NCBI RefSeq assembly: GCF_014192155.1
Contig: NZ_JACHXO010000005.1
Span: 411,073-475,072, forward strand
Length of the DNA stretch: 64,000 nucleotides
Source of the DNA: Roseateles terrae
GTDB taxonomy: Bacteria; Pseudomonadota; Gammaproteobacteria; Burkholderiales; Burkholderiaceae_C
Direction: 5' to 3'
Shown one piece after another: positions 53,031 through 62,283 of this stretch. Within the stretch, counting starts at the first letter, position 1. Every line of letters begins with the position of its first letter. A program made the translations under genes and the position numbers. A model generated the notes under the pieces. The model saw only the letters and a list, made by a program, of their open reading frames with translations, was not told the DNA's origin and searched no databases.

Positions 53031-53868
53031 TCGCGTGGAGGTCGCGGCGACCGGAGCCGCGACGCCCCCGCTCACAGCGTCCGTCAATGTGACTCGCCGC
53101 TCGCTGATCGGCCTTGTCGCGGTATCGACCGCGGCTGCTACTCCATCCTGGGCCACTCCATCGACGGACGCCCACGCGACGGCCGTTTCCGGCACAAAAG
53201 ACAAGGTCCCCGACATGACCACTGACACCCAGTCTTCACTCCCCGCCCGGCAGCTCGCCATCGGCCCCATTGCCGTCGCCACAGCCCAGGGCGACATGGC
53301 CGCTCTGGCGATCTCGCTGAACACCGGCCTGGATGCCGGCCTCACGGTGAGCGACCTCAAGGAGGTGCTGGTGCAGCTGTATGCCTACGCCGGCTTCCCG
53401 CGCACGCTAAACGCGTTGGGCGAGTTGATGAAGACGCTCGATACCCGCAAGCGCGCGGGGCGTCAGGACCCAGCCGGCCGCGAGCCCGGGCCGGTGCCCA
53501 CCGGCGCGGCACTGCTGGCGCGCGGCACCGCCAATCAGACGCGGCTCTCCGGCGCGCCGGTCCGCGGGCGACTGTTCGACTTCGTGCCCGCCATCGATCA
53601 ATTCCTGAAGACACATCTGTTCGGCGACATTTTCGAGCGCGACAACCTGGACTGGCCCAGCCGCGAACTGGCGACGGTGGCGGCCTTGTCCGCGCTTTCC
53701 GGCGTTGAGGCGCAGCTGCAAGCGCACGTACGCATCAGTCTGAACGTGGGGCTGACGTTGGCCCAGCTGCGCTTGTTCGCCGAGACCTTGGCGGCGCGTC
53801 AGCAGACCGAAGCGGCGGGCCGCCTGACCGCCGTCCTGGATGCCAAGGTCGGTCAAGAGAAAGCCTAA
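53008..53868 (+). CDS. Carboxymuconolactone decarboxylase-like protein with Tat-like signal
   Basis: A 286-residue protein. The N-terminus has [21 protein letters not shown], a twin-arginine-type signal. Two CMD-fold repeats follow: [26 protein letters not shown] with [14 protein letters not shown], and [20 protein letters not shown] with [16 protein letters not shown]. No CxxC pair is present, so it is not an AhpD-like thiol peroxidase partner. Co-encoding with cupins is common in small detoxification operons. The ATG at 53008 lies inside the preceding cupin gene; coupling is likely. Confidence 0.87.
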   Translation: MSNTSPLDRVEVAATGAATPPLTASVNVTRRSLIGLVAVSTAAATPSWATPSTDAHATAVSGTKDKVPDMTTDTQSSLPARQLAIGPIAVATAQGDMAALAISLNTGLDAGLTVSDLKEVLVQLYAYAGFPRTLNALGELMKTLDTRKRAGRQDPAGREPGPVPTGAALLARGTANQTRLSGAPVRGRLFDFVPAIDQFLKTHLFGDIFERDNLDWPSRELATVAALSALSGVEAQLQAHVRISLNVGLTLAQLRLFAETLAARQQTEAAGRLTAVLDAKVGQEKA

Positions 53869-53920
53869 CGACGCGTCGCTTCGCGATTCACCTGTTTTCC
53901 CACTCCAAAGGACCATCTCC

Positions 53921-54352
53921 ATGGAACTCAAGCGTGTCGGCTCCCAGCCGTCCCAGAAAGGCCCCGCCGATTTCTTCACCGGCACCGTGCGCATCGATCC
54001 GCTGAGCAATCCGCCAGCGCCCGCCCGCGTCTCCTGCGCCAGCGTCACCTTCGAACCGGGGGCGCGCAGCCACTGGCACACGCACCCGCTGGGCCAGACC
54101 CTGATCGTGACGGCCGGCTGCGGCTGGACCCAGTGCGAGGGCGAGGCCATCGTCGAGATCCGCGCAGGTGATGTGATCTGGTGTCCGCCCGGACACAAGC
54201 ATTGGCATGGCGCGTCGCCGACCACGTCGATGACCCACATCGCCGTGCAGGAGGCACTGGACGGCAAAGCAGTCCACTGGTTGGAGCCGGTGACCGACGA
54301 GCAGTACCTGGCCGGCCCGCCGTCCGGTGATGCGTCACCGCGCAATCACTGA
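53921..54352 (+). CDS. Cupin hydroxynitrile lyase-like ((R)-mandelonitrile lyase type)
   Basis: A 143-residue cytosolic single-domain cupin that closely follows bacterial cupin hydroxynitrile lyases: start [84 protein letters not shown] and VTDEQY at the end. Metal ligands are His, His, Gln of HTHPLGQ and His of KHWHG. AAAGGA precedes the ATG. Characterised relatives cleave cyanohydrins to aldehyde and HCN, but the physiological substrate is unknown. Its end overlaps the convergent LysR gene by 7 bases. Confidence 0.9.
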   Translation: MELKRVGSQPSQKGPADFFTGTVRIDPLSNPPAPARVSCASVTFEPGARSHWHTHPLGQTLIVTAGCGWTQCEGEAIVEIRAGDVIWCPPGHKHWHGASPTTSMTHIAVQEALDGKAVHWLEPVTDEQYLAGPPSGDASPRNH

Positions 54353-55260
54353 GCCGCAACGTCTCCGTCGGCGACCGGTTCGCGCAACGCGTCGATGACC
54401 GTCGTCAGGGCGCGTGTCGGGTGACGGCGGCTGGTGTAGTAGGCGTGCAGCCCAGGGAAGGACGGACACCACTCCGCCATCACCTGCTTCAGGCGACCCG
54501 CCCGTACATGGGGCAGCACCAGGTCTTTCGTGAGGAAGGCCAGGCCGTGGCCCGAAAGGGCGGCTTTGAGCATCGGGAACACGCTGGTGAAGATCGCCTG
54601 CCCGGTCACTTTTGCCTCGGTCGGTCGCCCCTCGTGCGCAAGCTCCCACGCATACAGGCCGCCGCTGCTGGCTAGGCGCAGCGTGATGCAGTTGTGGCGC
54701 AGCAGGTCCTGAGGCGTGCGTGGCACGCCGTGCTCCGCCAGGTAGGAGGGCGACCCGACGATGGCCATGGGCTGGTCCGCGGTCATGCGCACGGCCACCA
54801 TGTCCTTCTCGACCTGGTCGCCCCATCGGATGCCGATGTCGTATCGGTCGGCCACGATGTCAACCAGGCGGTACTCGCTCCCAATCTCGATCTTCAGCTC
54901 GGGATAGCGATGCAGCAGCCCTTCCAGCCTGGGCCAGACCACACCGTCGACAACGTGGTCGATGGCTGTGATGCGGATGGTGCCGGCCACCTTCTCGCTC
55001 ATCTCGCTCACAGCGGCCAGCTCGGCTTCGATTTCTGCCAAGCGTGGTGTGATGGAACGCATCAAGCGCTCGCCGGCCTCTGTCATGGCGACGCTGCGAG
55101 TGGTGCGCGTCAACAGGCGCACACCCAACCGCGATTCCAGTGAGCGCACGGAGTGGCTCAACGCCGACTGTGAGACGCCCCGCTTGGCGGCGGCACGGGT
55201 GAAGCTGCGTTCGCTCGCCACTGCAAGGAAGTTGGTGATGTCGTTGATGTAGTCCAGCAT
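54346..55260 (-). CDS. LysR-family transcriptional regulator
   Basis: A 304-residue regulator starting [20 protein letters not shown]; helix-turn-helix [20 protein letters not shown], then the effector domain ([35 protein letters not shown]). Upstream in-frame codons to 55338 exist but GGAAG before 55260 and the usual LysR start favour the shorter form. It is convergent with the cupin operon and its upstream side has a 10-base inverted repeat and then mobile-element debris. Paralogue of the LysR at 51492. Confidence 0.92.
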   Translation of the reverse strand: MLDYINDITNFLAVASERSFTRAAAKRGVSQSALSHSVRSLESRLGVRLLTRTTRSVAMTEAGERLMRSITPRLAEIEAELAAVSEMSEKVAGTIRITAIDHVVDGVVWPRLEGLLHRYPELKIEIGSEYRLVDIVADRYDIGIRWGDQVEKDMVAVRMTADQPMAIVGSPSYLAEHGVPRTPQDLLRHNCITLRLASSGGLYAWELAHEGRPTEAKVTGQAIFTSVFPMLKAALSGHGLAFLTKDLVLPHVRAGRLKQVMAEWCPSFPGLHAYYTSRRHPTRALTTVIDALREPVADGDVAAQ

Positions 55261-55304
55261 GGTGAGTTCTTCCGCTGCGGGGCGATACACAAGCGCCACG
55301 CGTA

Positions 55305-55338
55305 GTGGCTCATGTTGGCATGAGCATTCATGAGCCAC
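55305..55338. promoter_or_regulatory. Inverted repeat GTGGCTCATG-N14-CATGAGCCAC, candidate LysR operator
   Basis: A perfect 10-base inverted repeat with a 14-base spacer lies 45 bases upstream of the LysR start at 55260. Its place fits an autoregulatory binding site. LysR sites are usually shorter (T-N11-A), so assignment is tentative. Confidence 0.4.
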
Positions 55339-55468
55339 AACTCATTGGCTTATGCCGGAGGCGCTGGCTTACGGCGCACCGCCGCTCCTAGCATAGTGGC
55401 GGCTACCCATTCTCCGCGCGCGACGTACCAGCCGCTTTGCGGCCGTCTACCTGAACAGATGACGCAGC

Positions 55469-55695
55469 ATGCAACTTCAGATCAACGGCAAGACCGATGA
55501 GGTTGGCGCGGAGGCGGACACCCCCTTTGCTGTGGGTGATCCGGGACGACCTTGTCTGACCGGCACCAAATACGGTTGCTGGCTGGTCCGATGCGGCGCC
55601 TGCTAGGTGCTTGTGGACGGAGTGGTGATGCGCTCCTGCGTGATGCCTGCCTCTGAGATGGCCGGACCGCACTATCACCACGATCAAGGCCACCC
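55469..55695 (+). pseudogene. 2Fe-2S subunit of xanthine-dehydrogenase-family oxidoreductase (isoquinoline 1-oxidoreductase alpha type), decayed
   Basis: From ATG 55469 the frame reads MQLQINGKTDEVGAEADTP, then after base shifts LTGTKYGCWLVRCGAC, a TAG stop, and VLVDGVVMRSCV. This is the N-terminal ferredoxin-like domain with the plant-type 2Fe-2S cysteine pattern C-x4-C-x2-C (here GTKYGCWLVRCGAC) of the small subunit of molybdenum hydroxylases. Frameshifts near 55525 and the in-frame stop at the GAC-VLVDG junction destroy it. It is cut at about 55695 by an IS3 remnant. No large subunit is present. Confidence 0.82.
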
Positions 55696-55704
55696 AACAG
55701 GAGC

Positions 55705-56343
55705 CCGTTGGTCGCCGAGTTGCCGCGGTTTGGCTACCGCCGCATGGCTGCCTGGCTGGATTTGGGCGAGGCACAGGTGCGGCGCCTGTGGCGAAGCCTG
55801 GGCCTGTGCCAGCCTCGCAAACGACCCGGCGCGGGAGATGCGGCTGTGACATCCGCCTGCCCTGCGCCGTGCGGCCCAATAACGTCTGGAGCTATGACTT
55901 TGTCCTCGACCAATTGTGGATGGCCGAGTGCTCAAGATGCTGTGCGTCTTCGACGAACACACCCGGGAGTGCCTTGCGATCGTACCGGCCAGCCGGCTGG
56001 CTCACAGGACGTCATCCTGACACTCTCCCAGCTCATGCGCATGTACGGCAAGCCGGAACACATCCGCAGCGACAACGGCGCCGAGTTCACGGCTCGCTCG
56101 GTCATGCGATGGCTGCGCGATGAGGCCATCGGCCCGGCCTTCATCGCTCCGGGCAAGCCGTGGCAGAACGGCTTCGTCAAGAGCTTCAACGGCAAACTAC
56201 GCGACGAACTGCTTAACCGCGACTGGTTCCGCACCCTGACCGAAGCCAAGGTTCTGATCGAGGCTTGGCCACAGTTCTACAACGACCGCCGGCCACACAA
56301 TGCCTTGGGACACCGGACGCCCGCTGCGGTTCGCCGCGAATGG
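55705..56343 (+). pseudogene. IS3-family transposase orfB, multiply frameshifted
   Basis: The opening part reads [20 protein letters not shown] and [15 protein letters not shown]. Homology then moves to another frame ([17 protein letters not shown], first catalytic Asp), then a third ([20 protein letters not shown]), and returns near 56005 for [36 protein letters not shown] (second Asp) and [20 protein letters not shown] (Glu). The DDE core is thus spread over three frames. The helix-turn-helix start and orfA are missing. It is inactive and lies between the oxidoreductase relic and the Shedu gene. Confidence 0.88.
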
Positions 56344-56576
56344 TCCGACACCGATAACATCACCCGAGACTCACCGCCTGAGTGGCTACAAATTACGTAC
56401 GCAGGTCAACGTGACCAAGGTTCCTTGAATGGGCGCGCTGAAAAGCGGGTGCAGACGGTCGTGCTTCCGACCTGGAGCGGCCGCTGTCGGCCACGAGCGG
56501 TCGCTGGCGAGGGGTGGCTTTCATGCAAGCACACCGTACCCGCTCGCGTCTAGCAGCGAAATGGTCAGTTAGTGTT

Positions 56577-57755
56577 TTAGGCGTCCGATTGCTGAAGCGG
56601 ACTCAGGGCGGCAGCCTCAACGATGAAACGACTTCGTTCGTACAACTCGTCGAAGGTGATGATTTCGATACCCGTGATGCTGTTCCGGTAGGCCTCAAAG
56701 GACCGGAGCTTCTCCCTGTTCACACCAGTCTCCCCCTGAAGCTGTGCTAAAGAGCCAACGACAACGAATGCGCGTGGCCGGTAGTTGTAGACGCGCTCAC
56801 CCGTAGGAGTGCCGTCGTCGTGCGACGGCTCGATCAGGCCATAGAGAGTCTCCATCCCTGCGGCGACGGTTCCTTGCACCTGAGCCACTGCGCCACTGAG
56901 TTCACGAGAGGGCATGTAGCAACCGCCCCGATATGGAGTTGGATCCAGGAGAGGGGTGTTGTGATGCTTGATCTCCACGAAGCAAAGGGCATTGATGATC
57001 CCGCGTGTCTTCATGACGCCGTCGGCCCGCTTCCCGTGGCTCAAGAGGTCATAGCCCTTCACGACCTGCTCCAATTTCCGACCATCGAAACCGGTGACGA
57101 AGAAGTAGCTCAGCCCGTACCCGAAGATCCATTGGTTCTTCTCGAAGAAGGCTTGCCAGAGCGGCTCATCGCCGCGGATTCCTTTCGCGGTCTTGGCCTG
57201 CTCGAAGAATTGCGGCTCGGACAGCAGACGGTGAAACACACCAAGCTGCTTCTTGCGATAGCCCAGTGCGACGATGTCGTCCTTTGTGAGCTCCGACTGG
57301 GCAATCTCGCTGAATAGCGCTTCGTTCTGATGAACCAGCCGAGAGGCCTGATCGCGTGACAGCACGAGCCTCTCAAGTTCAGCATCCGAGATGTTCACCC
57401 TGCCGGGCCCGTTAAATTCGACCTTCGCTATGTTCTGAAAGAACGTCAGCAACTTTGGAATCTCGTCGGCGACGAATGAAAAGTGAGTCTGATGGGGGAG
57501 CCCAGTCGTCCCGCTGAAAGCTTGGATCGTGACGACTGAGGGCATGCGGTCGGCCTCCAGGAACTTGGCGACGATTTCAGTTCTCGCCTTTGGCGTTCGT
57601 CGCAACACCACGTTGCCCTTCTCTCGGGCATGCACGATCCCCTCCGACTCAAACACCTTGGATGCGATCCGTAGGGGACCATTGACCGTATCGACCCTAG
57701 AACTGATGTAGGTCTTATCGGTCCGCTTGTTCTTATGAATCTCAGCGTTTGACAT
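56577..57755 (-). CDS. Shedu-type anti-phage nuclease (SduA, DUF4263)
   Basis: A 392-residue protein with the C-terminal DUF4263 domain of the single-gene Shedu defence system. The PD-(D/E)xK-like core is seen as EPLWQAFFEKNQWIFGYG (Glu197 and the conserved Q/W positions), GKRADGVMKT (Asp245) and ALCFVEIKHHNTPLL (Glu261-x-Lys263), followed by AVAQVQGTV with a conserved Gln. The N-terminal 190 residues form a separate sensing-like region (TIQAFSGTTGLPHQTHFSF). The ATG at 57755 has GGGAGG seven bases upstream. It sits alone beside IS3 debris, typical for mobile defence cargo. Sequence shows the nuclease motif intact; phage resistance is inferred. Confidence 0.87.
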   Translation of the reverse strand: MSNAEIHKNKRTDKTYISSRVDTVNGPLRIASKVFESEGIVHAREKGNVVLRRTPKARTEIVAKFLEADRMPSVVTIQAFSGTTGLPHQTHFSFVADEIPKLLTFFQNIAKVEFNGPGRVNISDAELERLVLSRDQASRLVHQNEALFSEIAQSELTKDDIVALGYRKKQLGVFHRLLSEPQFFEQAKTAKGIRGDEPLWQAFFEKNQWIFGYGLSYFFVTGFDGRKLEQVVKGYDLLSHGKRADGVMKTRGIINALCFVEIKHHNTPLLDPTPYRGGCYMPSRELSGAVAQVQGTVAAGMETLYGLIEPSHDDGTPTGERVYNYRPRAFVVVGSLAQLQGETGVNREKLRSFEAYRNSITGIEIITFDELYERSRFIVEAAALSPLQQSDA

Positions 57756-58261
57756 GTGTCGCCTCCCTTGCTCCAGCATACCCAAACTCAAGGGGGCGCT
57801 GGCACGGGATGACTGGACTCGTGGGAGCATCTGCGGCTCGGCCGAGCCTGCTATTCCCATTTCGACTGATCATTCCTCCCATGAGCAAGCAACCATGCGA
57901 AAGACTACTCTGGGTCGATTGCGGTCAGCCGACAGCCGCTCTGCGGAGGACCGCAATTGGCCTAAAGCGGCCGCCCGCCATGGAGGGCTGCTTTGCAGCG
58001 TTCTCGGCCGGTGGGCGGTGCACCGCGTGTGTCCGGTCGTCACCCGCCTCCAGCCACCGTGGCGTGGTTCGGTTTCGCCTTCATCAGGTCTGAGAGTTGC
58101 AGCCCATGACTAGCATCGACGGCAGACCAGGCTGGATGCGTAGCCCACATTTCTAACTGGTGTCTGTGAATCTCATGCAGCAGTGATGTTCCTAGGCTCG
58201 CCTTTTTCGGTCGCCAGCAACTCGGCACAGTTCCCGCACCGAAACCTATTGGAGCCTTCAA
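57756..58261. other. Intergenic region between Shedu gene and cupin operon
   Basis: No gene is supported in these 506 bases; short frames lack motifs and ribosome binding sites. They should contain divergent promoters for the Shedu gene and the cupin/monooxygenase pair. Confidence 0.45.
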
Positions 58262-58768
58262 ATGAAAGCTTTCCTGGCGACCCTCGTCATTGCCGCTGCT
58301 GGCGGCCCGGGGCTTACCGCCCATGTCTCCGCTGCTCCGAACGCTGACGCCATCAGCGAAGCGGTGGAACTCATCAACCCGGCGCAGCTGAAATGGGTGA
58401 AAACCATCCCAACCGCCGGCAAAGATTCGCCGGAGTACGCCATCCTTCGATCCGATCCGAAGACTAACTTGACGATGCTGATGTTCCGCACGCCGGTGCC
58501 GGTGCACATCAAAAAGCACACCCACACGCTGGGCGAGACCCACATCGTGCTGGTAGGCGGCACGCACGTCTTCGAGTCCAACGGCAAGCGCTACGAAATC
58601 GAGAACGGCGGCTTCATGCGCATGCCTGGGGGCGTCGTCCATGAGGCCTGGCTGCCGGCCGGCTCGCAGACCCTGAACATCTTGGAAAGCGGCTGGGTCG
58701 TCAACTGGCTCAACGGCGAGCCCGGTCCCGAGGACATCAACAAGTACCCGTCTGCCCCTACTAAGTAA
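58262..58768 (+). CDS. Exported cupin-domain protein
   Basis: A 168-residue protein with a signal peptide (FLATLVIAAAGGPGLTAHVSA) and a cupin barrel: FRTPVPVHIKKHTHTLGETHIVL with His-His-Glu metal ligands, and MRMPGGVVHEAWLPAGS with the later His. It differs from the two hydroxynitrile-lyase-like cupins. It is followed after 12 bases by the ABM monooxygenase, so they are probably co-transcribed. Substrate unknown. Confidence 0.85.
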   Translation: MKAFLATLVIAAAGGPGLTAHVSAAPNADAISEAVELINPAQLKWVKTIPTAGKDSPEYAILRSDPKTNLTMLMFRTPVPVHIKKHTHTLGETHIVLVGGTHVFESNGKRYEIENGGFMRMPGGVVHEAWLPAGSQTLNILESGWVVNWLNGEPGPEDINKYPSAPTK

Positions 58769-58780
58769 GCGGAGCTGCTG

Positions 58781-59074
58781 ATGTCCGAGCACTTGATAGT
58801 CGTCGCCCAGGCGCGAGCGAAGGCTGGCTTCACGGAAGCGTTGATCGACGCGCAGCGCACGCTGGTCAAGGCAACGCGCCTGGCGCCTGGTTGCCTCCAA
58901 TACGACCTGCACCGTTCGACCAACGAGCCCGACGTTGTCGTGTTTGTCGAGACCTGGGAAAGCGAGGAAGCCTGGAGCCGCCACATGCGCGGCGCAGCCA
59001 TTGAGCAGTTCCGCCGCTCTGGCGGCCACTTGATAGGCGACTTCCAGCTCCAGACTTTGCGCAAGATTGCCTAA
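58781..59074 (+). CDS. ABM-domain (quinol monooxygenase-like) protein
   Basis: A 97-residue dimeric alpha-beta barrel protein: HLIVVAQARAKAGFTEALID, APGCLQYDLHRSTNEPDVVVF, VETWESEEAWSRHM with a conserved Trp, and HLIGDFQLQTLRKIA. Size and pattern match YgiN-like antibiotic biosynthesis monooxygenases that act on quinols or related aromatics. It is 12 bases after the cupin gene and convergent with a LysR gene. Confidence 0.9.
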   Translation: MSEHLIVVAQARAKAGFTEALIDAQRTLVKATRLAPGCLQYDLHRSTNEPDVVVFVETWESEEAWSRHMRGAAIEQFRRSGGHLIGDFQLQTLRKIA

Positions 59075-59163
59075 GCCAGCAGGTCCAACATGACAGGCAC
59101 TCGCCTGAGCTCCTCAGACGGGTGCCATCATTGCGTTCTGGGCGAACGTCCAGGCCACGCGCA

Positions 59164-60063
59164 TCAACGCAGGTTGGGACCTACTCGCTCCGCCAGGAAG
59201 TCGATGAACACGCGGACCCGCCGCGACATGTGTCTCTTGATGGGGAAGACGGCATGAAGCTCCTCAACGTCGCCGGGATTGAACTGCCCCAGCAGCTCGA
59301 CCACCTGTCCGCTCTGAAGGAAGCGCTCGACGTGGAACCGGCCTAGCCGCGCTATGCCGACCCCGTGAAGCACCAGGTCCAACATGGTTTCACCGTTGTT
59401 GGTGAACACGCCTGCGTTGATTGGCAGCGCGGTGACTTGCCCGTCCATAAGGAACGGCCACTGCGAAACCGATCGTTTGAAGTTAAAGCCAAGGCAAACG
59501 TGATCGGATAGCTGGTCCGGTCTGTCAGGCACCCCGTACCTCTTCAGATAATCGGGGCTTGCAACCACGGCGTAGTGGCTGCGCCCGAGGGCCCTCGCCT
59601 TGAAGCTTGCATCGGCCAGCTTGCCGACGCGAACCGCGACATCCACGCGTTCACGCGTCAGGTCTACGACTTGGTCGGTCAACGAGAGGTCGATCTGGAC
59701 TTTCGGATAGCGCTCGCGAAACTCGCGCAGCAGCGGGATGAGCTGATGCGTGCCGAAGGGAATCGATGTGTTGACGCGAAGCAGCCCCGATGGCTCGAGC
59801 GAACCACTTCCAACGGATTGCTCGGCCTCCTCCAGGTCCTCGAGTATTCGGCGCGCGGAATCGTAGAAGTCTTCACCCTCGGTGGTCAGGGTCAGCTCCC
59901 GCGTCGACCGCAGGAACAGCACCGCACCGAGCCGCTCCTCCAGGCGAGTCACTAGCTTACTCACCGCCGAGGGCGACATGTCCAGCGTCTTCGCTGCTGC
60001 CGAAAAGCTTCCATCTTCCACGACCCGCACGAAAACTGCCATCTCACCACTGCGGTTATCCAC
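59164..60063 (-). CDS. LysR-family transcriptional regulator
   Basis: A 299-residue LysR with helix-turn-helix FVRVVEDGSFSAAAKTLDMS and PSAVSKLVTRLEERLGAVLF, then effector domain (GLLRVNTSIPFGTHQLIPLL, SLTDQVVDLTRERVDVAVRVG). It belongs to the subgroup starting near DNRSGEMAVF; the GTG at 60063 is chosen, with an ATG at 60042 and a GTG at 60072 as alternatives. It is divergent from the SDR gene by 154 bases and so likely regulates the SDR/OYE genes. Confidence 0.92.
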   Translation of the reverse strand: MDNRSGEMAVFVRVVEDGSFSAAAKTLDMSPSAVSKLVTRLEERLGAVLFLRSTRELTLTTEGEDFYDSARRILEDLEEAEQSVGSGSLEPSGLLRVNTSIPFGTHQLIPLLREFRERYPKVQIDLSLTDQVVDLTRERVDVAVRVGKLADASFKARALGRSHYAVVASPDYLKRYGVPDRPDQLSDHVCLGFNFKRSVSQWPFLMDGQVTALPINAGVFTNNGETMLDLVLHGVGIARLGRFHVERFLQSGQVVELLGQFNPGDVEELHAVFPIKRHMSRRVRVFIDFLAERVGPNLR

Positions 60064-60217
60064 GCTCGCCACCCACCCTCGCGCCGATCTTTGAACGGCA
60101 TTCCCAATTGATGTTCCCCGGCACTGCTTTTTGTCGCCATGCGGTCCTGACAAAGTTCGTCCAAGCGTCGTCACACAGCAGGGACGGCGCAAATATACCT
60201 ACCCAAGAGAGCTAAGT

Positions 60218-61012
60218 ATGGACCTCCAACTCACGAAAAAGACTGCCCTTGTGACGGGCGCGACCGCCGGTATCGGCTTGGCCATCGCCAAGACGTTCGC
60301 TCGAGAAGGGGTCGAGGTGACGATATCGGGCCGCAGCCAAAGCAAGCTCGCTGCGGCTGCCGTCGCCATCAAGGATGCGGCGCCCGCGGCGGTCGTTCAC
60401 ACCGTCGTGACCGACCTCGCGACACCGGAAGGCGTCCAGGCGCTGATTACAGCGACGCCGGCGGTGGACATCCTGGTGAACAATCTTGGCTTTTATGAAG
60501 CCAAGCCGTTCGTCGATATCACCGACGATGACTGGACCCGAATGTTGGACCTCAACGTGATGTCCGGCGTGCGCCTCTCCCGCCACTACTTCCCCGAGAT
60601 GCTCAAGCGGAATTGGGGTCGCGTCCTCTTCATCTCCAGCGAGGTGGGCGCCTTCACACCGCCGGACATGGTGCACTACGGTGTGAGCAAGTCCGCCCAG
60701 CTGGCCGTGGCTCGTGGCATGGCCGAGCTGACCAAGGGCACCCAGGTCACCGTCAATAGCGTGCTGCCGGCAGCGACCCGCTCCGAAGGCATCGTGGAGT
60801 ACCTGCGCACGACGGCGCCGCAATCCGGCATGACTGACGCGGAGATCGAGGCGCACTTCTTCAGAACCTACCGCTCCAGCTCGCTCATCGCTCGCATGAT
60901 CGAGGCCGACGAGATTGCCGCCATGGTCGCGCTGCTGGCCAGCCCGCTCGGCGCTGCCTCGAACGGCGCCGCAGTCCGTGTCGAAGGCGGCAGCTATCGC
61001 TCCATCCTGTAA
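60218..61012 (+). CDS. Short-chain dehydrogenase/reductase
   Basis: A 264-residue classical SDR: cofactor motif TGATAGIGLAIAK, SGRSQSK (Arg suggesting NADP), VDILVNNLGFYE, catalytic Ser in VLFISSEVGAF and YGVSKSAQLAVARG with Tyr-x3-Lys, then VNSVLPAATRSEG. The C-terminal end GAAVRVEGGSYRSIL is typical. It is the first gene rightward of the LysR and is followed 161 bases later by an Old Yellow Enzyme. Substrate unknown. Confidence 0.93.
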   Translation: MDLQLTKKTALVTGATAGIGLAIAKTFAREGVEVTISGRSQSKLAAAAVAIKDAAPAAVVHTVVTDLATPEGVQALITATPAVDILVNNLGFYEAKPFVDITDDDWTRMLDLNVMSGVRLSRHYFPEMLKRNWGRVLFISSEVGAFTPPDMVHYGVSKSAQLAVARGMAELTKGTQVTVNSVLPAATRSEGIVEYLRTTAPQSGMTDAEIEAHFFRTYRSSSLIARMIEADEIAAMVALLASPLGAASNGAAVRVEGGSYRSIL

Positions 61013-61173
61013 GGGTTACAGGACGCGGCTTCATCCGCGCCCCTGATCCAAGCGCAGATGCCGAGGCGCCTGCGGCGCGGCGACCTCCTCACATTCAACC
61101 AGCTACTGGCATCCCAGCGAGGGCTGCTGCATGCGCGCCCTTTGCCAGAGACCCGCGCCCGGACGCTGTACTC

Positions 61174-62283
61174 ATGTCACAACTTTTCAAAGCATTCCAC
61201 CTGGGTGGACACGATCTGCGCAATCGCATCGTGATGGCGCCTATGACACGCGCCCGCGCACAGTCCCACACGCCGACAGAAAGCACTGCGCGGTACTACA
61301 GACAACGTGCTGGCGCGGGGCTCATCGTCACTGAGGGCGCGGCGATCAGCCAGGAAGGTGTCGGCTTCGCCAACTGCCCGGGTATCTGGAGCGACGCCCA
61401 GGTGGCTTCGTGGCGCGGCGTCACCGAATCCGTGCACGAAGTCGGTGGTGTAATCTTCACGGAGCTGTGGCACGTCGGCCGCGTGAGCCATGTGTCTCTG
61501 CAGCCTTACGGGGCGGCGCCGGTGAGTTCGTCCGCGCGTCAGGCATTGAAGAGCCATGCGTTCGGGTTCGCGCCGAACGGGGACGCCCAGTTTGTACCTG
61601 CCAGCCCACCGCGGGAGTTGAGTACCGAAGAGGTTGGCCGGGTGGTCAACGACTTCGCCGCTGCAACTGCCAACGCGGCGCGGGCAGGGTTCGACGGCGT
61701 CGAGCTGCATGGTGCGAATGGCTACCTGCTCGAGCAGTTCCTCAACCCCTCGGTGAACCGGCGAGAGGACCGCTACGGCGCCACCTCGCTGACTGATCGG
61801 CTGCGGTTTGTGCTGGAGGTCGTGGACGCCTGCGTCGCGCGCATCGGCAGCCACCGTGTGGGAATTCGCCTGTCGCCGTTCGGGCGTTTGCACGAGCTGG
61901 ACGCGTTCCCTGAGGAAGAAGAGACCTTCCTCGCCCTGGCGGCTGAACTGGGCCAGCGAAAACTTGCCTATGTTCACCTGATGGACCAATCCAGCCGCGG
62001 AGCCCCAGCACTGCCCCTGGGCTTCCTTGCGCAGTTCAGGCGCGCCTACTCGGGGCCATTAATCCTGGCTGGCGGGCTGACGCGAGAGTCCGCGGAGCAA
62101 TTGCTGGGGGATGGGCTCATCGACCTTGCAGCCTTCGGCGCCCTTTTTGTTTCAAACCCTGACCTGGTTGAGCGGCTGCGCCACGACTGGCCTGTCGCTT
62201 CCACAGACCCGGCCGTGTTCTACGGCGGCACGGACGAGGGTTACACGGACTTCCCCGTCTATAGCAGCGCTCAACCCGCCTAG
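61174..62283 (+). CDS. Old Yellow Enzyme family FMN oxidoreductase (NemA-like)
   Basis: NAD(P)H-dependent reductase of activated C=C bonds, quinones, maleimides or nitro-compounds. The 369-residue protein shows LRNRIVMAPMTRARAQS, ELWHVGRVSHVSLQPYG, catalytic His and Asn in VELHGANGYLLEQFLNPSVNR and EDRYGATSLTDRLRF, and FMN-phosphate region GPLILAGGLTRESAEQLL. Its place beside a LysR and an SDR fits electrophile response genes. Confidence 0.94.
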   Translation: MSQLFKAFHLGGHDLRNRIVMAPMTRARAQSHTPTESTARYYRQRAGAGLIVTEGAAISQEGVGFANCPGIWSDAQVASWRGVTESVHEVGGVIFTELWHVGRVSHVSLQPYGAAPVSSSARQALKSHAFGFAPNGDAQFVPASPPRELSTEEVGRVVNDFAAATANAARAGFDGVELHGANGYLLEQFLNPSVNRREDRYGATSLTDRLRFVLEVVDACVARIGSHRVGIRLSPFGRLHELDAFPEEEETFLALAAELGQRKLAYVHLMDQSSRGAPALPLGFLAQFRRAYSGPLILAGGLTRESAEQLLGDGLIDLAAFGALFVSNPDLVERLRHDWPVASTDPAVFYGGTDEGYTDFPVYSSAQPA

